Source: Bacteroidia bacterium (lineage in GTDB: Bacteria > Bacteroidota > Bacteroidia > Chitinophagales > Chitinophagaceae). From it: a stretch of 64,000 nucleotides of DNA. This document shows positions 45,512 to 52,833 of this stretch, piece by piece. The notes beneath the pieces were generated by a model. It was given only the letters and a program-made list of their open reading frames with translations. It was not told where the DNA came from and ran no database searches. The position numbers were made by a program, and so were the translations under genes. Positions within the stretch are counted from its first letter, which is position 1, and each line of letters starts with the position of its first letter. The DNA is taken from contig JAUIBA010000008.1 in NCBI GenBank assembly GCA_030427635.1, positions 114,031-178,030 of the forward strand, written 5' to 3'.

Positions 45512-45913
45512 TTACTTCTCCCTCCCATATGCCAGTGCCAAATTACTGCCCACGTCACTAATAAAAATGCTGTCATTCCGCACCTCATATACCTGCGTAT
45601 CTACCTCCCCATTATTGGTCAGATACAGAAAGGTATCCTGCACCCGATACACTCCCTGAAAACTTTCATCAAAAAACATACTGTCTCCACTCAGGTACAT
45701 CTTATTAGTGCCGTTTAGTGCAATCCCCAGATTGGCAAAAGAAAACCCAATACTGTCGTCTTTTGACAACCCATACCCTTTACGCAATTGGGCGTCGGCC
45801 AGCACCCACGTACCCTCCAGTTGGCGGGCACTCTTATCAGTATTGCTACAGCTTTCCATAAGCATATTAGCACAGGTCAGTATCGCTATCAGTAGTATGT
45901 GTACCTTTTTCAT
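45512..45913 (-). CDS. Small lipoprotein, lipocalin-like, unknown function
   Basis: A 133-residue exported protein. The signal sequence ends in LMESCSN, a tolerable lipobox, so lipidation at Cys22 is likely. The mature part (QLEGTWVLADAQL ... GVYRVQDTFLYLTNNGEVDTQVYEV) has the GTW opening and beta pattern of lipocalin-like domains in Bacteroidota. It is convergent with the AraC gene (5-nt gap, no room for a terminator). A TATCTTTA-type box lies about 23 nt upstream of the ATG. No function can be assigned. Confidence 0.62.
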   Translation of the reverse strand: MKKVHILLIAILTCANMLMESCSNTDKSARQLEGTWVLADAQLRKGYGLSKDDSIGFSFANLGIALNGTNKMYLSGDSMFFDESFQGVYRVQDTFLYLTNNGEVDTQVYEVRNDSIFISDVGSNLALAYGREK

Positions 45914-46087
45914 CTTGTGTGGTTATCAGACAAGTTAAAGATATCTTACTAAATGAAATCATAAAGAATGTAAAAGCAGTATCCCGGGCGCCGTTTTGCT
46001 GTTCATATAGAAAACACGTAACTTGTAGTGACAGCCTTACCGCTGTGCCATAATATTTATCACTTCACCCACCGAAACCACAGTATT

Positions 46088-46441
46088 ATGACTGCAAGCA
46101 TCCGCCTTTCTGTTTTCACATCCTCATTGCTGCTCATGAGCAGCATCTCCCATGCACGCCATGCAGAGAATGAAGTCTCCGGTCACTACAGCACATCAGC
46201 TGGTGACCCTTCACAGATATCATTGATATTGAACAATGACCACACCTATTCATTCCGCGACTATTCTGACCCTGCAAAAAAGATAGATATGCACGGCCGC
46301 TGGATACAGAAAGGTAAAGCCGTAGTACTGGACCCTAACGGCTCCTCCCAAAAGTTCCATAACAAATGGAAATTTACCGGCAATGGCATGGCAGCACGTT
46401 CCAGAAAAGGACTCAGCTACTATAGAATTTGCAGGAATTAA
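46088..46441 (+). CDS. Small exported protein, unknown function
   Basis: A 117-residue protein whose ATG at 46088 opens a signal peptide (TASIRLSVFTSSLLLMSSISHARHA). The mature 90 residues include GHYSTSAGDPSQISLILNNDHTYSFRDYSDPAKKIDMHGRWIQKGKAVVLDPNG, which resembles the N-terminal beta domain of copper-resistance NlpE-like proteins, where a compound GxW strand follows a Thr/Tyr-rich strand. The likeness is weak. An upstream in-frame start at 46028 is rejected because it hides the signal. No neighbour suggests a role. Confidence 0.55.
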   Translation: MTASIRLSVFTSSLLLMSSISHARHAENEVSGHYSTSAGDPSQISLILNNDHTYSFRDYSDPAKKIDMHGRWIQKGKAVVLDPNGSSQKFHNKWKFTGNGMAARSRKGLSYYRICRN

Positions 46442-46472
46442 TCTGGTTCATACAGCATCAGAAAACATCTCC

Positions 46473-46769
46473 TCACCACCGTTCCCCACCTACCAGCAGT
46501 GACGCTCTCACTGATTGCGCTTTCAGGTGTAAAAATGCCTTTCTCCCCTCATCGGCACTGAACCGCTCAAAGTTTGCCATGGATGGGAATAGTATAAGGT
46601 GTATCTCATAAGGCTGTTCCATACTGCCTGCTATATGCTGTCCGTAACGGCTGCGTAGCAGCAGCTCACCGCCATACTCAGCTATCAGCGGTATAGCCCT
46701 GTCTTCAAATTCATGAAATACAGCCTCCTGGCCCTCGGCCACATATATCAGTTGGGTAATGTACAGCAT
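46473..46769 (-). CDS. DUF1330-like small protein (dimeric alpha/beta barrel)
   Basis: A 98-residue protein with the YITQLIYVAEGQEAVFHEFEDRAIPLIAEYGGELLLRSR pattern, and EIHLILFPSMANFERFSADEGRKAF, typical of DUF1330 and related ferredoxin-like dimeric barrels. A TACCTTTA box lies on the minus strand about 15 nt upstream of the ATG. Function unknown; a monooxygenase-like fold is known from structures of the family but no catalysis is assigned. It stands apart from the arsenic module by 68 nt downstream of the metallophosphoesterase. Confidence 0.7.
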   Translation of the reverse strand: MLYITQLIYVAEGQEAVFHEFEDRAIPLIAEYGGELLLRSRYGQHIAGSMEQPYEIHLILFPSMANFERFSADEGRKAFLHLKAQSVRASLLVGGERW

Positions 46770-46837
46770 ACAGCAGCTTTACAGTAAAGGTACTGTATGC
46801 TGTAATGATGGTCATACATTTCAGCTACTGCCGGGGC

Positions 46838-47611
46838 TTACTTACCATTCCTCAGCATAGCTGCATATCCATTCGGCAATACACTCTCTTCCACAGCCCG
46901 TGCAGCCCTCTCTACATCATAGCTAAACCGTACAAACTCCACATGTACCGACCCTTTCTTATCTGCCGCCGCATATTCATTTATTGTAAGCAGCACATAC
47001 CCACCTCGTGCATCGCCATCCTTCGGCTTCCCTACCGACCCTGTATTAATGGCATGTCTGTAGTAAGGCGCTTCTGCAGTTCCCGTATCTATCACCCGGT
47101 GATAAGGCTTATGCGTATGCCCGAAGCACATGATATCTGCATCTGCAGTCTCCATGATGCGGGCCATGCTTTTCTCATCCCTGTCCTCAAACAGGTATTC
47201 GTTTATTTTACGCGGGCTGCCATGCACCAGCAGTAGCACCAGCCTGTCATCATTCAGCTGATACTCCACCCTTATATGAGCCGGTAGCGTACGCAGGTAT
47301 GCCCGCTCTTCAGGTTTTACCAGTTCATTCGTCAGCGCTATAGATACTTTACCCATATCGCGCTCCTCCTCTGTCTTATATGCACATCCGCATTCATCTA
47401 TCCCACGCCCTGTACCATAATCATAGTTTCCCGCTATGGTAGGAATACCACGCCTTCGTATCTCTGCTATTACCTCGTTAGGCCATATGTTATACCCCAC
47501 CAGGTCTCCCAGGCAGTACACCGCATCGGGCTTCCGGCCGTCTATATCTGCCAGGCAGGCTTCCAGTGCAGGCAGGTTTGCATGTATGTCGCTGAATAAT
47601 GCAATTCTCAT
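46838..47611 (-). CDS. Calcineurin-like metallophosphoesterase
   Basis: A 257-residue phosphoesterase with the full metal-site series: ALFSDIHANLPAL (Asp, His), YCLGDLVGYN (GD), AGNYDYG (GNxD), LLLVHGSP (His) and CFGHTHKPY (GHTH). These coordinate two metal ions. The start at 47611 is preferred: it opens directly on the first motif, and an upstream in-frame stretch is Gly-rich and lies in the aquaporin gene. Its ATG overlaps the aquaporin TGA as ATGA, implying translational coupling, so it belongs functionally with the arsenic module. A cyclic or other phosphoester substrate is possible; none is shown. Confidence 0.87.
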   Translation of the reverse strand: MRIALFSDIHANLPALEACLADIDGRKPDAVYCLGDLVGYNIWPNEVIAEIRRRGIPTIAGNYDYGTGRGIDECGCAYKTEEERDMGKVSIALTNELVKPEERAYLRTLPAHIRVEYQLNDDRLVLLLVHGSPRKINEYLFEDRDEKSMARIMETADADIMCFGHTHKPYHRVIDTGTAEAPYYRHAINTGSVGKPKDGDARGGYVLLTINEYAAADKKGSVHVEFVRFSYDVERAARAVEESVLPNGYAAMLRNGK

Positions 47612-48264
47612 TTTTGTTCCGTTTTTTTCCCTGTTAAATATTTCCACACCATCACCGCGCATGCACTCCCCAGCACCGGGGCCGCAAGGTACACCCACAG
47701 ATACGCCGTATGTCCCGATACCAGTGCCGGTGCCACAGAGCGTGCAGGGTTCATAGATGCGCCACATACCGGCCCGGCAAACATCGCCTCCAGTGCTACT
47801 ACACCTCCTATAGCCAGCCCTGCAAACATGCCCTGCTCCTTACTCCCCGTTGCTACATTAATAATTACCAGCATAAGGAAAAACGTAAGTATCCCTTCCA
47901 GCACAAATGACTGTAAGGCGCTACCGGTGGGTAGTGTAGCCCCCAGTGTTTCGTTAAGCGGAAACAGTAAACTCAGTGTTAGGCTGGCCAGTATAGCACC
48001 CAGTAGCTGGCTGATTACGTAAGGCAATATCTGCCTTGCAGGAAACCTGCCGGCTATAGAAAAAGCAATACTTACTGCCGGGTTCAGATGCGCACCCGAT
48101 ATACTTCCCAGGCCATATATCATGCTCATCACCACCAGCCCAAAGGTTGTAGCAATGCCCACATGCGTTACTGCACCACCGGTGTGCTGGTCAATGACAA
48201 TAGCCCCTGTACCGCAGAATACTATTGCAAATGTCCCTATCAGCTCTGCTACATAGTTTCTCAT
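47608..48264 (-). CDS. MIP-family channel, NIP-like aquaglyceroporin
   Basis: A 218-residue integral membrane channel with six helices and both NPA half-helices: ISGAHLNPAVSIAF (about residue 60) and GPVCGASMNPARSVAPAL (about residue 178). The second box context (AGPVCGASMNPARS) resembles plant NIPs, which pass arsenite, antimonite, silicic acid and boric acid. Adjacent arsM and arsR fit a metalloid channel such as AqpS of Sinorhizobium. A TACGTTTG box on the minus strand (48307-48314) gives it its own promoter, with a leader of about 40 nt, separate from arsM. It overlaps the next gene by 4 nt. Confidence 0.87.
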   Translation of the reverse strand: MRNYVAELIGTFAIVFCGTGAIVIDQHTGGAVTHVGIATTFGLVVMSMIYGLGSISGAHLNPAVSIAFSIAGRFPARQILPYVISQLLGAILASLTLSLLFPLNETLGATLPTGSALQSFVLEGILTFFLMLVIINVATGSKEQGMFAGLAIGGVVALEAMFAGPVCGASMNPARSVAPALVSGHTAYLWVYLAAPVLGSACAVMVWKYLTGKKTEQK

Positions 48265-48306
48265 GTTGCGCTTATGGTTTCATCGTGTTTATCCGGCGTT
48301 TTCAGA

Positions 48307-48314
48307 CAAACGTA
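48307..48314 (-). promoter_or_regulatory. Aquaporin-metallophosphoesterase promoter, -7 box
   Basis: TACGTTTG on the minus strand, about 42 nt before the aquaporin ATG. No ArsR-type palindrome is seen here. Confidence 0.5.
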
Positions 48315-48357
48315 GATAGTTGATAATTTATGCCCTATCCGTTATTCATAAAAGCCG

Positions 48358-48405
48358 GTCTGCAACCTCATTGTTCAATAACTGTTTATTGTTGAGATTG
48401 CAGAC
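48358..48405 (-). other. Long imperfect hairpin between arsM and aquaporin genes
   Basis: GTCTGCAA at one end pairs with TTGCAGAC at the other, continuing into CTCA/TGAG and CAATA/TATTG with one mismatch and a small bulge, around 18 paired bases. The T-run after it is weak. It may end most arsM transcripts or protect the 3' end. Confidence 0.5.
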
Positions 48406-48435
48406 TGACTATATCATTCCACACTTCTTTGGCTG

Positions 48436-49272
48436 TTAGCAGCAGCCGCTGCCCGGTGTGCAGCAGTCTGGCTTACGGCCATATACAGTAATACTGTAAA
48501 TACCTGTACTGCTGTTTCTGAATGCAGCTATTTCTTCTGCGCTCATATAGTTGCTCAGTATATCGTCCGGTATTACTATCTGCTTCTCCTTCTGCACAGT
48601 TATCGCATCAAATCCCGCCTCCTGTATCAGTCGCAGATACTCCGCTTTCTGTATAGCGCCGCTCACACAGCCGGCATACATTTCAGCAGCCTGCTGCAGG
48701 TTGGCAGGCAGTTCTCCTTCCAGCACTATGTCCGATATGCTGAAGTGGCCACCCGTTTTCAGCACTCTGAATATTTCCTTTATCACATTGCCCTTGTTCG
48801 GCACCAGATTCAGTACACAGTTGCTCACCACCACATTGGCTACACCTGCTGTCACAGGCATTTTCTCTATATCTCCCTGGCGAAACTCCACATTGTTATA
48901 GCCCAGTTTTTCAGCATTGGCACGGGCCTTCTGTATCATAGCCTCCGTAAAGTCTATACCAATTACTTTACCGGTTGCCCCTGTCTGTGAGCGTGCCACA
49001 AAACAATCATTACCTGCGCCGCTACCCAGGTCTATCACCACATCGCCGGGGCGTATCTGTGCAAACTGTGTAGGCAGTCCGCATCCCAGTCCCAGGTCAG
49101 CATCAGGGTTATAACCTTCCAGTGTACTGTAGTCGTCACTCATTATGTTATACACCTCCGTACTGCACCCACCCGCACCGCAGCACGATGCTGCATTCGT
49201 CTCTTTGTCCTGCAAGGCTATCTCACTGTATTTCTGCCGCACCATTTCCTTCAGTTCCTGTTCGTTTGTCAT
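48436..49272 (-). CDS. arsM: Arsenite S-adenosylmethionine methyltransferase
   Basis: Methylates As(III) to mono-, di- and trimethylarsenicals using SAM. The 278-residue protein from the ATG at 49270-49272 has the SAM-binding motif VIDLGSGAGND (about 78-88), and the three As(III)-binding Cys of ArsM: Cys64 (LGCGLP), Cys152 (SNCVLNLV) and Cys202 (YAGCVSGA). The 50-residue spacing of the last two matches the characterised algal ArsM. Extra Cys clusters sit near the N-terminus (SCCGAGGC, 30-36) and at the end (CCTPGSGCC), perhaps metal-scavenging. A palindromic operator lies 21 nt upstream of its ATG, between it and arsR. Confidence 0.93.
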   Translation of the reverse strand: MTNEQELKEMVRQKYSEIALQDKETNAASCCGAGGCSTEVYNIMSDDYSTLEGYNPDADLGLGCGLPTQFAQIRPGDVVIDLGSGAGNDCFVARSQTGATGKVIGIDFTEAMIQKARANAEKLGYNNVEFRQGDIEKMPVTAGVANVVVSNCVLNLVPNKGNVIKEIFRVLKTGGHFSISDIVLEGELPANLQQAAEMYAGCVSGAIQKAEYLRLIQEAGFDAITVQKEKQIVIPDDILSNYMSAEEIAAFRNSSTGIYSITVYGRKPDCCTPGSGCC

Positions 49273-49292
49273 TGTATTTGTTTTTATTATCA

Positions 49293-49308
49293 ATTGCAAT
49301 ATTGCGAT
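49293..49308. promoter_or_regulatory. ArsR-type operator upstream of arsM
   Basis: ATTGCAATATTGCGAT, an imperfect palindrome (14 of 16 bases match its reverse complement). Nearly the same 16-mer lies upstream of arsR. Its place 21 nt from the arsM ATG suggests arsM is repressed independently of arsR. Confidence 0.65.
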
Positions 49309-49332
49309 TAATTTTGGTAAAAAAAATCCCTG

Positions 49333-49662
49333 CTAGCAGCAGGAGTTACTCTGAGGTATCTCTGTAAATACTCCGGCAAATACCTTCCGGTATTCTACCC
49401 ATACCCTCGGGTTAATGCAGTAGCATATACTGGCACCCTCTACAGTCCCCTGTATCAGCCCCGCTTTCTTCAGCTCCTTCAGGTGTTGCGATATCGTCGC
49501 CTGTGCCAGTCCCAGCTCTGTCACCAGATCGCCACATATACAGGCTTTTGCTTTCAGCAGCTCCTGTAGGATAGCTATACGGGCCGGATGCGCTATCGCC
49601 TTCGCCATAGCTGCTACCTCATTCTGCCGGTCTGTAAACAATTCTGTTTTACTTGCTCCCAT
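49333..49662 (-). CDS. arsR: ArsR/SmtB-family arsenic-responsive repressor
   Basis: A 109-residue winged-helix repressor. HTH: LVTELGLAQATISQHLKELKKAGLIQGTVEG (about 47-77). Metal-binding candidates are Cys41-x-Cys43 in KACICGDLV (the ELCVCDL position of classical ArsR), Cys80 and Cys82 in SICYC, and the C-terminal Cys108-Cys109. As(III) bound to the Cys would release DNA. The ATG at 49660-49662 is preferred over an in-frame TTG two codons earlier. A palindrome lies 13-28 nt upstream, so it is autoregulated. It heads the arsM-containing module. Confidence 0.92.
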   Translation of the reverse strand: MGASKTELFTDRQNEVAAMAKAIAHPARIAILQELLKAKACICGDLVTELGLAQATISQHLKELKKAGLIQGTVEGASICYCINPRVWVEYRKVFAGVFTEIPQSNSCC

Positions 49663-49674
49663 CGTCAATAACCT

Positions 49675-49690
49675 ATCGCAATATTACGAT
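49675..49690. promoter_or_regulatory. ArsR-type operator upstream of arsR
   Basis: ATCGCAATATTACGAT, a near-perfect palindrome (ATCGnAATATTnCGAT), 12 nt before the arsR ATG. It shares 14 of 16 bases with the arsM site. Confidence 0.7.
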
Positions 49691-50181
49691 TAATATTCCA
49701 TACAGAAATCAATCGCTGCAGAATTTTCACAAAAATTATAAATCACAAACACAGAAAAACGCAGCATCAACTATATATATCATTGATAACCAACCACATG
49801 GCACAGAAACATTTTAATATGCTATGCACGGCGCCACATGGCATATGCAGCATACAGCACATTACATTTTATCATTTTGCCGGTTACATGCTATTGTCCC
49901 AACTTACATACAGGCCACTAATAAAGCCGTACCGAATGCAGATACCTACCCTGATATTAGAAAACATACACCAGATCATTAATGCAAATGTGCTGAAAAC
50001 CCTAATCATATTACATAAATCTCGCGAGCAATTTTTGTAACCTTTTTGAGAAGTTTCTCCAGCAGCAAATAAATATAAATTGCTGCTTTACAATTAGTTA
50101 AGTAACGTCCCGACAATAACTTCCCACTTTAAAAACAAGTGCGCAATTACAACACAATACACCCTGCAAAACACAAATCAC

Positions 50182-50189
50182 TATTTTTG
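50182..50189 (+). promoter_or_regulatory. -7 box 4 nt before the aldehyde dehydrogenase start codon
   Basis: TATTTTTG, then CACC, then ATG. Leaderless-type arrangement. Confidence 0.55.
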
Positions 50190-50193
50190 CACC

Positions 50194-51651
50194 ATGAATC
50201 TTTCAGCAGCAGCACAGATAGCCAATTATATAGGAGGCGCACTCCAGTCTCCTATCAATGGCAAATACATGCCCAATGTAAATCCGGCTACCGGCGAAAC
50301 ATACAGTCAGACACCTGACAGTGATACTGCCGACATTGAAGCTGCTGTTGCAGCTGCTAAAAAAGCATTCCCATCATGGAGCACTACCCCTGCCGAAGAG
50401 CGCTTCCGCATACTGAACCGTATAGCCACGCTCATAGATGAAAATCTTGACGCACTGGCGCTGGCAGAGACAAATGATAACGGTAAGCCGCTCTCACTCA
50501 GCAAGCGGGTAGATATACCACGCGCTTCCAGCAATTTCCGCTTCTTTGCTACAGGCATCATGCACTTCAGCACAGAGAGCCACAATATGGAAGACAAGGC
50601 CATCAATTATACCCTGCGTCAGCCGGTAGGCATAGTAGGTTGTATATCGCCATGGAATCTCCCACTCTACCTGTTTACATGGAAGATAGCCCCTGCACTT
50701 GCTGCTGGTAATTGTGTAGTAGCCAAGCCCAGCGAGGTCACACCTATGACCGCTTACCTGCTCAGTCTTATATGCATAGAAGCTGGGCTGCCCGCAGGTG
50801 TGCTGAATATAGTACATGGCTCTGGTCCCGGCTGTGGTTCCGCTATTGTCGCTCACCCTGCTATCAAAGCCATATCATTCACGGGCAGTACCCGTGCCGG
50901 CCGCGATATAGCTGCTGTTGCAGCGCCTATGTTCAAGAAAATATCTCTGGAGCTGGGCGGCAAAAATCCCAACATCATTTTTGCCGACTGCGACTGGGAA
51001 AAAATGATACGCACTACCGTACTTTCTTCCTTCAGCAATCAGGGGCAGATATGCCTGTGCGGTAGCCGCATACTCGTGCAGGACACTATTTACGAGAAGT
51101 TTAAAGAAGAGTTTATTGCCCGTGTACGTAAACTCACCGTCGGCGACCCACTCGAGGAAAGCAGCCGTCAGGGCGCTGTGGTAAGCCACCTCCATTATGA
51201 CAAAGTACTGGGCTGCATAGAGCTGGCAAAGCAGGAAGGAGGCACCATACTCCTGGGTGGTAATCGGGTTCAGCTCACCGGCCGCTGCGAAAATGGGCTT
51301 TTCATAGAGCCTACTATCATTGAAGGTCTCGGCCCCGGCTGCCGTACCAATATGGAAGAGATATTCGGCCCGGTTGTTACCCTCCAGCCTTTCAGCACAG
51401 AGGAGGAAGCACTACAGCTTGCCAATACCAGCGACTACGGTCTCAGCGCCACCATCTGGACTCAGGACATATCCCGTGCCAACAGGGTTGCAGCTCAGGT
51501 ACAGAGCGGCATCATATGGGTTAACTGCTGGCTCCTCCGCGACCTCCGCACACCTTTCGGTGGCTTTAAGAACAGCGGCGTAGGCCGTGAAGGCGGCTGG
51601 GACGCACTCCGCTTCTTTACCGAGCCTAAGAATGTGTGCGTAGAGCTATAG
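50194..51651 (+). CDS. NAD(P)-dependent aldehyde dehydrogenase
   Basis: A 485-residue cytoplasmic enzyme oxidising an aldehyde to its acid. Motifs: coenzyme region SPWNLPLYLFTWKIAPALAAGN and KPSEVTPMTAY, GxxxxG turn FTGSTRAGRDIA, general base Glu253 in LELGGKNPN, nucleophile Cys287 in NQGQICLCGSR, and EEIFGPVVTLQPF. The GQICLCGSR form with a second Cys two residues later is the hydroxymuconic-semialdehyde/aromatic-aldehyde-like group, but substrate cannot be told. The mRNA is predicted to be leaderless. The 3' end overlaps the convergent ribD gene by 6 nt within one palindrome. Confidence 0.92.
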   Translation: MNLSAAAQIANYIGGALQSPINGKYMPNVNPATGETYSQTPDSDTADIEAAVAAAKKAFPSWSTTPAEERFRILNRIATLIDENLDALALAETNDNGKPLSLSKRVDIPRASSNFRFFATGIMHFSTESHNMEDKAINYTLRQPVGIVGCISPWNLPLYLFTWKIAPALAAGNCVVAKPSEVTPMTAYLLSLICIEAGLPAGVLNIVHGSGPGCGSAIVAHPAIKAISFTGSTRAGRDIAAVAAPMFKKISLELGGKNPNIIFADCDWEKMIRTTVLSSFSNQGQICLCGSRILVQDTIYEKFKEEFIARVRKLTVGDPLEESSRQGAVVSHLHYDKVLGCIELAKQEGGTILLGGNRVQLTGRCENGLFIEPTIIEGLGPGCRTNMEEIFGPVVTLQPFSTEEEALQLANTSDYGLSATIWTQDISRANRVAAQVQSGIIWVNCWLLRDLRTPFGGFKNSGVGREGGWDALRFFTEPKNVCVEL

Positions 51652-52716
51652 CTCCATCCCCTCTGCATATCTGATACCTGCAGCAGCATTTACATACAGG
51701 TTCAGAGTATCAGTACCATAATTGGTAGTATATTCCGGCATCCTTTTTATTTCGGGGGCCTGTACACCACCATCTGGTATCTTTCCGGTAGCGGTTATTA
51801 CACGGGCCTCATCCCATAGTCCCGCATCCAGAAAACTGTTCAGCAGTATTGCACCACCCTCCACTATCAGAGATACCACCTTTGCATGGTGCAGGCGTTG
51901 CAGCAGGTCGGGCAGCAGGTTATCGCCAAACGGTATGCGTACATAATGCACATTGCCCATCTGGGTTTCCTCATGCTCGTTCACTATCCACGTAGCAGCG
52001 TCGGCATTGAATATCCGGTGGGTATCCGGCAGGTTTCTGTCCGCATCCAGTGCTATGCGCAGCGGTTGTCGTCCCTCATACAGGCGGGCTGTAAGCAGTG
52101 GGTTGTCATTGAGTGCGGTGGTATATCCCACCATTATGGCATCTTCCTGCGTACGCCACTTATGAGATTCTGCAAGGCTCTCCGGCCCTGATATCTGAAT
52201 GCTGGTGTGAGCAGTAGTGCCCATATAGCCATCTGCCGTCTGTGCCCATTTCAGTATTATATAGGGGCGCTTGTGCGTATGGTAGCAGAAAAAACGGCGG
52301 TTCATCCACCAGGCTTTTGCCTGTAGTATACCCGTTATCACCTCTGCTCCGCTCTCGGTAAGTATCGCTATTCCCTTCCCGTTTACTTTGGCAAAGGGGT
52401 CACGGTTAGCTATCACTACCTTTTTTATTCCTTCCTGCACCAGGCGGTTGGCACAGGGAGGCGTAATGCCAAAGTGAGCGCATGGCTCCAGGCTCACATA
52501 CATGGTGCTCTCCGGTATCAATGGCTTATCCTCATCGGCTACACTTTCCAGGCAGTTTACCTCTGCATGGGAGCCACCATAAAAGTGGTGCCAGCCCTCA
52601 CCTATTATGCGGTCATTGTGTACCAGCACCGCCCCCACCATAGGGTTGGGTGTTGTTTGCCCTTTGGCGCGCTGTGCCAGCTCCAGGCAGCGCTGCATAT
52701 AATACTCGTGCGACAT
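51646..52716 (-). CDS. ribD: Riboflavin biosynthesis bifunctional deaminase/reductase
   Basis: Carries out the deamination and side-chain reduction steps after GTP cyclohydrolase II on the way to riboflavin. Residues 1-145 are the zinc deaminase: NPMVGAVLVH, GGSHAEVNCLE (His, catalytic Glu) and SLEPCAHFGITPPCANRL (two zinc Cys). Residues about 150-356 are the DHFR-like reductase: RPYIILKWAQTADGYMG, LDADRNLPDTHRIF, LIVEGGAILLNSFLDAGLWDE. Both domains are complete. No other rib gene is adjacent. The last two codons and stop are shared, on opposite strands, with the aldehyde dehydrogenase gene. Confidence 0.94.
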   Translation of the reverse strand: MSHEYYMQRCLELAQRAKGQTTPNPMVGAVLVHNDRIIGEGWHHFYGGSHAEVNCLESVADEDKPLIPESTMYVSLEPCAHFGITPPCANRLVQEGIKKVVIANRDPFAKVNGKGIAILTESGAEVITGILQAKAWWMNRRFFCYHTHKRPYIILKWAQTADGYMGTTAHTSIQISGPESLAESHKWRTQEDAIMVGYTTALNDNPLLTARLYEGRQPLRIALDADRNLPDTHRIFNADAATWIVNEHEETQMGNVHYVRIPFGDNLLPDLLQRLHHAKVVSLIVEGGAILLNSFLDAGLWDEARVITATGKIPDGGVQAPEIKRMPEYTTNYGTDTLNLYVNAAAGIRYAEGMEL

Positions 52717-52820
52717 AGACGTTATAAAGATAATTCAATGTGGCCTGAAGCAGATAGTATGCCGCAAATAATTCTACACACTTGTTACTTTACACAACAG
52801 TCTCCTTGAGCTAATAAAGT

Positions 52821-52828
52821 TATTTTTG
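52821..52828 (+). promoter_or_regulatory. -7 box 5 nt before the GH3-fusion start codon
   Basis: TATTTTTG, then five Ts, then ATG. Leaderless-type arrangement. Confidence 0.5.
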
Positions 52829-52833
52829 TTTTT

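Larger units (their letters stand above)
49663..50193. other. Intergenic region between arsR and aldehyde dehydrogenase
   Basis: About 530 bases. It contains the arsR operator (49675-49690) and the aldehyde dehydrogenase promoter box (50182-50189). An 85-codon open frame at 49783-50040 has no signal, motif or promoter support and a composition unlike real genes here; I do not call it. AT-rich otherwise. Confidence 0.6.

Noticed and set aside
47612..47767. Longer N-terminus for the metallophosphoesterase
   Set aside because: The extra 52 residues are the aquaporin gene read in another frame; the enzyme fold starts exactly at the ATG at 47611.
49783..50040. 85-codon open frame between arsR and aldehyde dehydrogenase
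   Set aside because: No signal peptide, motif, promoter box or neighbour support; its composition is unlike the real genes here.
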